This document shows, one piece after another, positions 26,776 to 41,299 of a DNA stretch of 64,000 nucleotides. The position numbers were made by a program, and so were the translations under genes. Source of the DNA: Homarus americanus (taxonomy: Eukaryota > Arthropoda > Malacostraca > Decapoda > Nephropidae); assembly GCF_018991925.1 (NCBI RefSeq), contig NW_024756914.1:7272031-7336030 (forward strand), given 5' to 3'. Each line of letters starts with the position of its first letter. Within the stretch, counting starts at the first letter, position 1. The notes under the pieces were generated by a model, which did no database searches, was not told where the DNA came from, and saw only the letters and a list, made by a program, of their open reading frames with translations.

Positions 26776-27031
26776 CTGGTAAGGGGCGAGAGGGGAATGT
26801 AGCGGAAGCGGCCTGCTGGATGGTGGATGGGTCCGCCGTAGCGGCGCGTCAGAGGGGACAGGTACGCTGCCAGGGGCGGCACCGTTTTGTTGTTATTCGA
26901 GGGGTTATTGGCGAATTTGACAGTGATGGGCTCTGCTGCGCCTTCTGGGATTGTACCGTTCAATTTTTGGATAGCTCGCTCCGCCTCAATACGCTGGTCA
27001 AACCGGATAAAACCCACGCCCTTTGACAATC
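26776..27031 (-). CDS. elavl: ELAV/Hu RNA-binding protein, exon for second half of RRM2 and hinge
   Basis: This internal coding exon has 256 nt on the minus strand. The acceptor is CCTCCAG before base 27031 and the donor is ACCAG|GTGGGT at 26776/26775. It enters with two bases of a split Gly codon and leaves with the first two bases of a split Arg codon. It encodes residues 88-171: RNP1 of RRM2 (KGVGFIRF, 90-97), the second helix ([11 protein letters not shown]), the RRM2 end [11 protein letters not shown], and a Pro/Arg/Tyr-rich hinge. In the family the hinge carries nucleocytoplasmic shuttling signals and is the usual site of alternative splicing. The hexapeptide LSPLTR occurs twice, at residues 144-149 and again across the 3' junction. 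Reading past the donor stays open to 26574, so intron retention would add about 67 unrelated residues and lose RRM3. Confidence 0.97.
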
Positions 27032-30270
<3,239 letters not shown>

Positions 30271-30273
30271 AGA

Positions 30274-30277
<4 letters not shown>

Positions 30278-30330
<53 letters not shown>
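30278..30330. repeat. (TG)n microsatellite, 53 bp
   Basis: Near-perfect TG repeat. Confidence 0.97.
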
Positions 30331-30332
<2 letters not shown>

Positions 30333-30339
30333 CGTACGC

Positions 30340-32220
30340 GCGTCTGTGCATCAAAACATACACAATCTATGCATCGCTATTTAACAGGAATTTATAAAAA
30401 CTAATAAAACAACGATTCCAAACCGGTAAGCAAATTTAAAAGATTACTCGTTAAAACCCACACACCTGGCCTTAAGCTTCACACCTGAGCGGAGGAAATA
30501 TAAGTCATGCATATAATTGGATCTTACTTGAGTGACGGAAGGTTTTACGCGTCCGCACCAATTCCCGCCTCTAAAATATTACAAGGTCGAGATGTTTATT
30601 ACTACGTCACAGCCAGGAATGAGTTCTCTTCCTGCCTCTTGTTACACGTATGTCAAGTCATTTGGCGAGACAGCCGTTTAGAACAAAATTATTCCTTGTG
30701 ATAACTCAACACATCTCTATGGTACTTTATATACTAACCAAAGCCGACACTGTAACAAACCTCAGCACAGGTGTTTCAAGATAGTAAAAATAATATTAAA
30801 AAAATCTATCAATTATAAGATGATTTTTTTTTTTAACGTTTTGTTGGAATCGAAGGGACGAAACCTGTACATTAAAATCCTGGCTGTTGTGTGTAGCTGA
30901 ACCATAACTTACACTGTCCATGAAACCCGGTTATCTTGTATATATATATTTTTCCAATATCCCTCATACACGTACTGTAAGTTTTATTGCAGCCTCTCCT
31001 TATCTCTATACACACAGCTCACGTACCAAGTTAACAGATTACCCGATACACATACGCGGAAGTCTGAAATACACTGACACGCATACATACATACATACAT
31101 ACATACACTATAAATTACGGTACTCTCAATCGCACCCATAAACCTGATATAAAGCATCAATTCCCCAGGTGGAATAGAGGAATAGAAGGCAATTATTTTC
31201 TTCAGGTTCAAATCGACAGCCTATGTTTAACTTTCTCAATTACACACATACACATTGTCGAATACGCTACACTTTTTGCCTAAGTTTCATCGAACGGAAA
31301 GAAATTAAACCTGAGGCTTTTGTAATTCTTATAGTTTGGGAACAATAAAAGAAGAGACAGGAAGTACCCACGACAACAGTACCACTGGAGGAGGAGAAGG
31401 CAACAAAAACATCAAGGCAAGAGAAGACGAGACGAGACAAGGCAAGACAAAGCTCCATCAAGAAGGTAAAGCAGTAAAGTATTCACATCAAGAGCAACAA
31501 GAGGCAAGAACACTTGGACGGACAAACAGCCAACAACAACAAGAGACTAACATTATCAGCAACAAACGGAAGATCTGGAAGGAAGTAACAACTTGTACAC
31601 GAGGAAAGAACATTTAATGGAAACTGCAACAGTGTAGGAACGAAGAGCAAGAGTCAGGAACACCGGGAGAGAGAATAACAGAAGGAACAAGCAGTAGCGA
31701 CTGGCGTGCGTAGAACAGTTTGCCGGGGCGTGTGGTGGTGGCGTGGCGCTCCCCCTCCTGCTGGCCTCCTGCTCAACAAGTTTATGATGCCATTATTCTT
31801 GGGCAGCGGAGGGTCGGGTCGCTGCAGGCCGATCACCACCACCACCTGCTAGCCAGCCTGCCTGCTAGCTGCCTCCAGCACCCTAAACACTAACTGACCT
31901 TGGCCGACCACGCCAGCTGTAACGCCACCCACCTCACTCACCACCTGTTCTTGCTAACTACCCCCCCACCACCTATCGTTATCTCACACCCTCCTCTCCC
32001 CCACCACCTATCGTTATCTCACGCCCCCTCTCATGGACAATCGTTACATCACGTACCCCCCTTTGCCCCTTATACCTCACCCTCCTCCGTTTCCACCATT
32101 CAATTACCAATATCCCCTCTCACCTTTCTCATTATACACCGTTAGCCAAAGACAGTCACCGTTACCAAACTCGTCGAATTAACGTTACTACTGGTCTTGC
32201 CTCTTACACAGTCTTCAAAC
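30340..32220. other. Mostly unique sequence with a GC-rich island at 31690-31880
   Basis: No gene was recognised. It includes a (CATA)n run at 31081-31106, an A/G-rich segment (31330-31680), and a GC-rich island followed by C-rich sequence (31950-32100). Confidence 0.5.
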
Positions 32221-32229
32221 TTCTTGGTA

Positions 32230-32830
32230 AATTGTCCTTCCTACAGTTATTATACGAGCCAGTCACTTATTACACTCTACACCAGCCGTCATTACACTCG
32301 GCACCTGCCATTATAATACTCGCCATCTACCGCATGATACTCGCCAGCCACCGTTATCATTCCCACCAGCTACTCGTCAGTCACCGTTATTATACAGTAC
32401 TCACCAGCTGTTATAATACTCGCCAGCTACCGTTAGAATAATCACCAACTACCGTTAGAATACTCGCCAATTACCGTTAGAATACTCGCCAGCTACCTTT
32501 ATAATACTCGCCATCTACCGTTATAATACTCGTCAGTCACCGTTATTAAGCAGTACTCACCGGCTGCTGTTATAATACATACTCGCCATCTACCGTTATA
32601 ATACTCGCCATCTACCGTTATAATACTCGTCAATCACCGTTATTATACAGTAGTTACCATGTACCGTTATAATACTCGCCATCTACCGTTAATACTCGTC
32701 AATCACCGTTATTATACAGTAGTTACCATGTACCGTTATAATACTCGCCATCTACCGTTATAATACTCGTCAATCACCGTTATTATACAGTAGTTACCAT
32801 GTACCGTTATAATACTCGCCAGCCACCGTT
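32230..32830. repeat. Nested minisatellite (CCGTTATAATACTCGCCA units; about 70-bp super-unit)
   Basis: The basic unit of about 22 bp contains ACCGTTATAATACTCGCC with variants ending AGCTACC, ATCTACC or AGTCACC. From about 32630 a 69-71 bp super-unit (containing CAATCACCGTTATTATACAG then TAGTTACCATG) recurs at 32631, 32700 and 32771. C/T/A-rich on the plus strand. Confidence 0.92.
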
Positions 32831-33839
32831 ATCATATCCCCCTATCTACTAGTAATAACCCCCCAAAAAATCTATCGCTATTATACCCCCCAAAAAAAAT
32901 TAATTCCCCATTATTAAGCCCTCCGTTATTATACTCCCCCCACTACTGTTATTAAACTCCCCAACCTGTTATTACGCCCTCCCCCCAACCCCCGTCATTA
33001 CCCGTCTCTCTCTTTTCCTCAGTTATCGGTCTTGCTTCTATCCTCCATTTAGCGTTACATTACTCCTCAACCTGCCATTTATCTCCACGCAAAGCTGCTA
33101 TATTCCCTCACCTTCATTTCCAAGCGGGGTAGGAGGATCTCTGGCTAGTCTCCAGGGCCTAGCGTGAGGGGGGGGTTAACTGATTCTTTGCCCTTAAATA
33201 ATATTTGTCCAAACTCCACATCCCATTAAGACTTGTGCCAATAGAACTCCAACATTCACCTTTTCATCAATGTGCCATCGGTCAGTGAGAAAGGGAGGAG
33301 GGAATGGTAGGGGGTAAGGAAGGGTCATGGAATGGTAGAAGTGGGTAAGGAAAGGGGGGTAAGAGGGGGAGGAAGGGTTGGGTGGGGGTAATCCTTCAGC
33401 AATAACTAAATACCGACCAGCTAATACTCCGCTGCTCCAACTTAAGTTAAAGGGAAGCTCTCGCGCGGATCCTCCCTACCAGTAGCTCCAACACCAGGCG
33501 AGCAGGAAAGCTACATTTAATATATTTTTCTCCCCGGTAACACGCGGAGGGGAAGTGGCATATCACAAGAGGAGGAAGATGCACAACAGCCTGTAGTGTC
33601 ATCTGTACTGGGTAATACAACGTAAACAACTAAACTAAGAACTATGGAGAGGATCGGTGAGCCCAGACATGTTTAAGGTGTAGCTGTGGGGCTTCTCTCG
33701 TCTCTGCGCTAGCTAGACATTACTCACACGTCTCCTGGACCCCTGGCGACGCACCCCACTTACTCACCACTACCTCAGCCACGTACCTCACACACCTTGC
33801 ATTCATAACCCCCCCCCGCCGCTACATACGTCAACTTAA

Positions 33840-34410
33840 AAGAGCTCTTCGTCCCTTCAGTGCTTCAAGTAGACTTTCATTGAACGTGGCAAAAGTCGAC
33901 TTATGACATTCTTCACTATCCAAGGCTTCAACTACACCAGAATGCTACACGTGAACTTAACTAAGTTGTATACTTTCCAACCTTCAACTTTATGTTTAAT
34001 AAACGCAACACATGTCAACTCGTGTTCGCTGCCCCTCACGACTTGACTAGATCCTTCCTGATGAACGAGTCCTTCCTTCACTACAACTCTTGCTATAACA
34101 GTGACAAACTTATGTTGATCAATTGACATCTTTCAACTTGATTCTTCTAGCTCACTTTCTTCATCTCAGTTTGAAATAAACTTAACAGAAGCGGCTGGTC
34201 GACTGGCAGCCAGATCAACATTTCTGGTTCTTTTCCCCCTTCGTTTGGAAGAAAGATTCCTTCAGATGTGACACGTCTAGTATCCCAAATCACAAGAATG
34301 CCGTCTCGACTCGCGACAACAGAAGGCTGATCGATTGGGATCTTTGCCGTTATTTCTTTCGTGTTCGGAAGGAAAACTTTTGGCATCAGACGGCGGCCTC
34401 CCTCCACAAT
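33840..34410 (-). other. Unrecognised pair of small open frames with an internal diverged repeat
   Basis: Two adjacent minus-strand open frames (34407-34147, 87 codons with the stop; 34129-33932, 66 codons with the stop) are separated by 17 nt; the second starts with a true ATG. The first contains a repeated peptide pattern, FLPN(T/E)...(P)(I/V)DQP, about 40 residues apart. This mirrors a diverged DNA repeat of about 135 bp (units starting near 34184 and 34319). Composition is balanced, unlike the surrounding arrays. It could be a decayed transposable element or satellite; I do not recognise a family. Confidence 0.35.
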
Positions 34411-35324
34411 TTGCCTGCCACAGTTATGTTATGGTCGACTTGGTATATCTGCGGCGCTACCAGTGTTTTACTGGCGGCCACGAACATGGCAGTAGTTGTC
34501 CTTGGTGTAGCCGAGCACGGACACCCTGCTGGCCTGACCTCCCGTACACCATAACCTCAGTCTACACCAGCACACACGTGTTACTACAGTAGTTAGAAAA
34601 ACTAACGATTGTCGTAGAAATATCCTAATCTAATATTTCTTCCACTAACATACACAGCTGTTTATAACTTAAGAATGTTGCCTGGTTAATAGTTCTCACT
34701 CACTGTACGAGGCAGTCTTATGCAACCCGCTATATGGTCCGATATATAAGAGAAGAGGGGGGGGGGATGGAATGGAGGGAGGGGAGAGACCCCCCCCCCC
34801 CACCGTGAAAACATAATAGAGCTTTTAGATCTCGTCAACTGTGAACAGAAAAATAGCTAAAAATAGAGAATGAAAGGGTTCAGTTTTTTCTTAATAAAAC
34901 TTTTAGTGTCCGGCAACAGTGATTTGCATGAAAATGTTTATTTTTTGCCGACAAAAATAACCCGCGTCCAGAACACACTAGTTATAATACTTTATTCCGC
35001 CAAGTTGTTCTTATTACGACGTCTTTAATTATACAATCCAAATACTATACAATAACCCCACACAATTAGGGTATTTCTCCACGACTGAATAAACTTTGTA
35101 CAGTAGGTGTGGTAACATGTAAGCCAGACCATCGTTGACGTCAGTGTGTCTCCTCGGTACACAAGCATTCTGACAATCATGGAGGTCTACATATCAGTCT
35201 CCGGCCAGTATGCTGCCTGTCGCAGTCTATTCGTGTCCCGTTAGTCGGACGGCCAGGTCATGGTAAATAATCCCGGCCAGCGCCCCCAAACCAAGTTGAC
35301 ACACAGCACACCACACCCCGGGGA

Positions 35325-36895
35325 CAGTGCTGGTGGGTGCCACTCTCTCACTAGTGCTGGTGGGTGCCCCTCTCCCCCAGGTGCTGGTGGGTGCCCCTCT
35401 CCCCCAGGTGCTGGTGGGTGCCACTCTCTCACTAGTGCTGGTGGGTGCCCCTCTCCCCCAGGTGCTGGTGGGTGCCACTCTCCCCAGGTGCTGGTGGGTG
35501 CCACTCTCCCAGGTGCAGGTGCTGGTGGGCGCCACTCTCTCCCAGGTGCTGGTGGGCGCCACTCTAGTGCTGGTGGGTGCCACTCTCTCCAGGTGCTGGT
35601 GGGTGCCACACTCCCCAGGTGCTGGTGGGCTCTCCCAGGTGCTGGTGGCGCCACTCTCCCCAGGTGCTGGTGGGCGCCACTCTCCCAGGTGCTGGTGGGC
35701 GCCACTCTCCCCCCAGGTGCTGGTGGGTGCCACTCTCCCCAGGTGCTGGTGGGTGCCACTCTCCCCAGGTGCTGGTGGGCGCCACTCTCCCCAGGTGCTG
35801 GTGGGCGCCACTCTCCCCAGGTGCTGGTGGGCGCCACTCTTCCCAGGTGCTGGTGGGCGCCACTCTCTCCCAGGTGCTGGTGGGCGCCACTCTCCCAGGT
35901 GCTGGTGGGCGCCACTCTCCCCAGGTGCTGGTGGGCGCCACTCTCCCAGGTGCTGGTGGGCGCCTCTCCCCAGGTGCTGGTGGGCGCCTCTCCCAGGTGC
36001 TGGTGGGCGCCACTCTCCCCCAGGTGCTGAGTGGGCACTAGGTGCTGGTGGGCGCCACTCTCCCAGGTGCTGGTGGGCGCCAGGTGCTGGTGGGCGCCAC
36101 TCTCCCCCAGGTGCTGGTGGGCGCCCTCTCCCAGGTGCTGGTGGGCTCCCACTCTCCCAGGTGCTGGTGGGCGCCACTCTCCCCCCAGGTGCTGGTGGGC
36201 GCCACTCTCCCCAGGTGCTGGTGGGCGCCACTCCCCCAGGTGCTGGTGGGCGCCACTCTCCCAGGTGCTGGTGGGCGCCAGGTGCTGGTGGGCCTCTCCC
36301 AGGTGCTGGTGGGCGCCTCCCCAGGTGCTGGTGGGCGCCACTCTCCCCAGGTGCTGGTGGGCGCCGGTGCCAGGGCGCCACTCTCCCAGGTGCTGGTCCC
36401 CAGGTGCTGGTGGGCCACTCTCCCAGGTGCCGCCACTGGTGCTGGTGGGCGCCACTCTCCCAGGTGCTGGTGGGCGCCACTCTCCCAGGTGCTGGTGGGT
36501 GCCACTCTCCCCAGGTGCTGGTGGGTGCCACTCTCCCCAGGTGCTGGTGGGTGCCACTCTCCCCCAGGTGCTGGTGGGTGCCACTCTCCCCTGGTGCTGG
36601 TGGTGCCTCTCCCCAGGTGGGTGCCACTCTCCCCAGGTGCTCTCCCCCAGGTGCTGGTGGGTGCCACTCTCCCCCAGGTGCTGGTGGGTGCCACTCTCCC
36701 CCAGGTGCTGGTGGGTGCCACTCTCCCCCAGGTGCTGGTGGGTGCCACTCTCTCCTTGGTGCCGGTGGGTGCCACTCCCTGGTGCCGGTGGGTGCCACTC
36801 CCTGGTGCTGGTGGGTGCCACTCCCTGGTGCCGGTGGGTGCCACCCACTCCCCCAATGGTGGTGGGTGCCACTCTCCCTGGTGTTGATGGGTGAC
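35325..36895. repeat. 1.6-kb GC-rich minisatellite, about 26-bp unit
   Basis: Around 60 units of the form CAGGTGCTGGTGGGCGCCAC followed by TCTCCC vary as GGGTGCC/GGGCGCC and in the number of C. The flanks of the array carry GGGTGCC variants and the core GGGCGCC, so the variants are spatially ordered. Partial units (for example near 36030, 36280 and 36370-36440) mark unequal recombination. All frames are nearly stop-free, giving artefact open frames of up to 582 codons on the minus strand and 526 on the plus. Each unit contains GCTGGTGG and a pyrimidine tract ending CAG. Confidence 0.97.
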
Positions 36896-37246
36896 GCCCC
36901 CTGGTAGCGAGTCTGCAAGAGACTGGGAGAGTCGAGCCTGGTACACCCACGCCACCGCCACTCAATAATCCGCAAAAGTAAATATTTAGTTAGTGGTCTG
37001 CGACCCGACCACCATCACGGTCTCCGGTCTCCCGCCGCCACTCCCCCACATCAACAGCAAGAACAAAGAAACTAAAAAGTACCAAAGGCTAAAGAAACAG
37101 CAGATAGAAAAAAGGCACAGCAAGATATACAGCACAGTAATAGACAGCATTATCCCTCAAGCAGAAACTTGCATCAGCAGGAATGTCATTACCCGCAGCA
37201 GCAGTGAGCATCAATAGCAAGATAAAAGGTTCGGTGTGGTAGTAGC

Positions 37247-37293
<47 letters not shown>

Positions 37294-37307
37294 ACGTACG
37301 TACGTAT
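37247..37307. repeat. Compound microsatellite (CA)n(CGTA)n
   Basis: A CA run to about 37291 is followed directly by four CGTA units. Confidence 0.97.
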
Positions 37308-37974
37308 CACCACTAATACCATCACACAATCATAAAACCCCAACACATCCATCACACAAACGCCAATATACATCACATATCAACATATACTAAACATACA
37401 CCAGCATCGGCAGGTCAATCACTCCTCTTAAGGGACAAAGGTAGTAACAGTGACCAGGACAAGCAAGGAGCGGTGCCAGTCGTTTTGAGACCAGCCAGCC
37501 ACCCCCAGCAACACGTAAGGGTAAGACACCAATGACGACAACAGCAGCAATAATCAACAGTAACGAAACCAAGGATGGAAAGCATCATCCAAAGCACACA
37601 CACACACACAGGTAGCCAGTGTCAACCGAGAGGCAGGTTGTATGTCGAGGTAATCTCTTACTACTGCCATTAATGTCAACACTAATTGTGATAATATTTC
37701 TTCTTTGAGTCTCATATTGCCAGTTGAAAAATATAAATAAAATACGGTTATATTAGGAAGTACAACCCGATGAGAACGTTAAAATAAACCTGAAGGTGTT
37801 TTAAGACATCAGTATTTCCTAAACGTGGATGATTCTCCTCCCGCGTGAACTAGGGCTAACGGTGATACAGGTGGTGAGGTGGGTGGTCAGTACCCAGCTG
37901 AGGGAACACTGCCGGAGTAAGGGACGAGCTGGGAAGTGGACAGTACCACGGAAAAGGAAAGGTTGGAAGGGGTT

Positions 37975-38106
37975 GGGGAGAGGAGAAGGGGAGAGGAGAA
38001 GGGGGTTGGGGAGAAAAGAAGGGGGTTGGGGAGAAAAGAAGGGGGTTGGGGAGAGAAGAAGGGGGTTGGGGAGAGAAGAAGGGGGTTGGGGAGAGAAGAA
38101 GGGGGA
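37975..38106. repeat. Exact 20-bp minisatellite (GGGGGTTGGGGAGARAAGAA)
   Basis: Five exact-period copies start at 38001, 38021, 38041, 38061 and 38081. Each has two G runs (five and four G), so several copies together could fold as a G-quadruplex on the plus strand. Degenerate half-units precede it. Confidence 0.95.
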
Positions 38107-38109
38107 GAT

Positions 38110-39250
38110 TAGCATCGCGCGTGTGGGCCTCATCCTCCAGGGTGGGGGAGCAGCGGGCGGTAAGTCAGACCTACCACCAGCATCGCCACCACCAAGTCAC
38201 CCGAAATAGCCACGTATAAACAAGCACACACCCGCCGCTGCCCCCCTAAGTCGCATGTGCTCACTTCTTCCTCAAATGTGGCAGAACCTCTGGTGTGTCA
38301 TACCTACATTTATTCTCTCATTACATAATAAATACAAGTAATTTATATTACCACTAACACCTGGGAATGACTCATCTACGCGTGCCACACATACTCAGTC
38401 GTAAACACTAAGAATGTGATTCACGGATCATTCACTTAATACAACTGTCTGGCTGAATGTTTGGTATCGAGAAAGTAAAGTTATGAATTCACCCATGCTT
38501 TGTCCTCATCATATTTTAATATTTATGAATTATAATATATACAAGTTTATGTTTACGTGTGTTTGACCCCAGTCCCCGAAACAGGTCAGACACAGGTAGC
38601 CGCCTCCAGGTGCACCTTACCCGCCCTTCACCCACCAACCTCGTCTTTCACGCGCCGGACAGACGAAATGAAACAAACAAAAAATTCCCAACACTTGTTT
38701 TTGGTCGATAGAAATTAAACCATATAAATGATGCTTTCATAACTCCCAACCCACCGAGTTTGATTACCAAATTCCTCATAAATTACTAATGACTGAACAA
38801 ACTACTCTGAAAAAAAATATAATTGCACAAACTACATAAAAACACATACTGTACACAATTTCCGGTTAATGCATTAAAAAAAAAACACCACCACTCGGTA
38901 ATGTACAAATCCCCGAAGACTTGACAAAAACAATGGTACATACTTAATAAACCTAAAGTGTAAAATGTGGTGACAATTAAGGCCAGCACCGTAGCCACAT
39001 GCCAAGTACCCCCTCCCTCCCACCCTCCCTAACCTGCTCACTCTTATTCTTCTTTACTATCTCCTCCACCTTCTTTTCTCTCTCTTTCTCTTTTCTTACT
39101 TAAGGTTTCTTCTTACTTTCTAAACCCTATTTATACTCTATGAATATTTTCGCGTTTTTACTTTCTAGTCTTGTCTAGTCTAGTCTTTATTCCTTTCACT
39201 TACTCCACAAACTACGTGTACTTTATCACCATTCATCGTTATTCCCCAAC
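38110..39250. other. Unique AT-rich sequence
   Basis: No gene was recognised; there is a pyrimidine-rich patch at 39005-39130. Confidence 0.55.
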
Positions 39251-39261
39251 TGTCTTTTATC

Positions 39262-39530
39262 CCTCTACACTTTCTCCAGATGCCTCTTACTCCCCTTACA
39301 CTTTCTCCAGATGCCTCTTACTCCCCTTACACTTTCTCCTGTCACCTCTTACTCCCCCTTACACTTTCTCCAGATGCCTCTTACTCCCGACACTTTCTCC
39401 AGTTGCCTCTTACTTCCCTTGCACTTTCTTCAGTTACCTCTTACTCCCCTTACACTTTCTCCTGTCACCTCTTACTCCCCCTTACACTTTCTCCAGTTGC
39501 CTCTAACTCCCCTGACACTTTCTTTAGTAT
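39262..39530. repeat. Minisatellite of about 26-28 bp (CTCTTACTCCCCTTACACTTTCTCC)
   Basis: About ten units alternate CAGATGC, CAGTTGC and TGTCAC spacers between CTCTTACTCCCC and ACACTTTCTCC. C/T-rich on the plus strand. Confidence 0.93.
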
Positions 39531-40199
39531 CAACATGCTCCTCGCTCGCTCTCTCTGTTGCCTCAAACAAAATATATCACAAGACGCCTGACATGGGGTT
39601 TATACACCTACATGAACTATACACCAATGTGACACCGAGTCTTAACAACACGTCACGAGGCCTACCTTCCTCCTGGTAATACTTAACAACTGTATAAAGT
39701 AATACCTATTCATAATTCTACCTTTCCTTCACACCGTATATGCTATCTACCACACACGACTATTATCATTATTTGTATCATTACCATCACCATTATTGAC
39801 TAGTTAAACTTTTACCCACACCCCGTCAACTCCTTCCCATAGCCTACGGTAGCCAAGACACCAATACCACACGCATAGGCATTACTGCTGACTCCACCTT
39901 AGTCTGTATAAGTAGGATTTACGCTGACACTTCCCAACGACGTTTGTCATTTGGGTGTTCAACTGCACCACCACCACTACTACCATGACCACCACCTACC
40001 ATCACTGCCTCCTCCATGATAATATATTCCTCACCAGCCCCACCAGCGACTGAGCCATGAGCCACCAGGCAATGGAAAGAGGGAGGAAGGGGGAAGGGGA
40101 ACGGCAGCAGAGATAGGGAAGGGAAGAGAGCCGGCGAGACGATGGGAGGGAACGATAAGAGAAATGAGGTCACCATCATATAGCCCGTCGAAACTGACC

Positions 40200-40440
40200 A
40201 AAACTCTGGTTTATGTATTGAAACTTTATCCTGCCTCCCTCTCTCCCTCACACACCACAACCCTCTCCATCTCACACACACACACACAACCATCTTTCTC
40301 CCTCAAACTACAACCCTCACAACCTCGCTTCAACACACCACAACCTCCCTCCCTCACTCACTCACTCACAACCCTCTCATATGTAAACACTCCTCCTCCC
40401 CCAACCTCTCCATAACCCCCCCTCATTCTCCCTATAACAC
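40200..40440. repeat. C/T/A-rich low-complexity stretch
   Basis: Degenerate CTCACACACCACAACCCTC-type units plus (CTCA)n. Low complexity rather than a clear array. Confidence 0.6.
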
Positions 40441-41187
40441 TACAACTCACATTCCTCGTCCTGGCTATATGTAAGGGACCTGACTACGGCTAAATGCACA
40501 GAGTACCCATGGGTGTCCATTGTGAAGACTGTATAGCAACACAACTCACGTGTCTATTTTAAGGAGCGTCTTACAGTTGTATATTAAGTAGAATATAAAA
40601 AAAAATACCTTCACACACACACGACAAATCTCTTTAAAATTACCATTAGAAACAATGACACCTCCCCCACCCTCAACAAAGCCTCGACTGTTACTGTATG
40701 TGACGGGAACAACCCAAGCTGGTGCGAAGCTGTGAGCGGCCTCTTGTTTTACGGGGCAACATTCTTGGCATGCTCAACCAACAGGCTGATCATACCTCAT
40801 TCACACAAAAACACAAACACGCGACAAAACAAACACCATCCCTCATCAGCTCGCCTTCGATAACGACCTAATACGCAACCACGACAGGAATCTTTTTAAC
40901 TACATAACATCAATAAAGTTGCCCCTTTAAAGTTTTGCCCGAGCGCTCACCGACTCGTTCACTGCATAAGGGAGGAAGTTAAGGAAGGGTTCAGGGTGAA
41001 GGAGGGAAATGAGGCAGCAGGGAGGGACGCCAATGGAGTGAGGGGAGTGGAAGGCAAACTGCGCCCGCCGGGAGGGAGGATCGAGGACGCCCCGAGCCAT
41101 GAATTAAACATGGTCGGTCACACTTCACTGAATGCATCTTTTTGGCAACTTAATGCCGAATATATTCTTTGAAGAAATGTGTGTTAC

Positions 41188-41292
41188 GTATGTATGTATA
41201 CATATCTATGTATGTATACATGCATGTGTATGAAGCTAGGCATGGATGTGTTCACACGAGTATGTATGTATGTATGTATGTATGTATGTATA
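41188..41292. repeat. (TATG)n tetranucleotide repeats
   Basis: TATGTATACATA-type units (41188-41235) and a perfect (GTAT)n run at about 41260-41292. Confidence 0.9.
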
Positions 41293-41299
41293 AATGCAT

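Noticed and set aside
35227..36975. Open frames of 582 and 574 codons (minus) and 526 codons (plus)
   Set aside because: All frames of the 26-bp array lack stops. Mirror-image long frames on both strands over the same repeat indicate an artefact.
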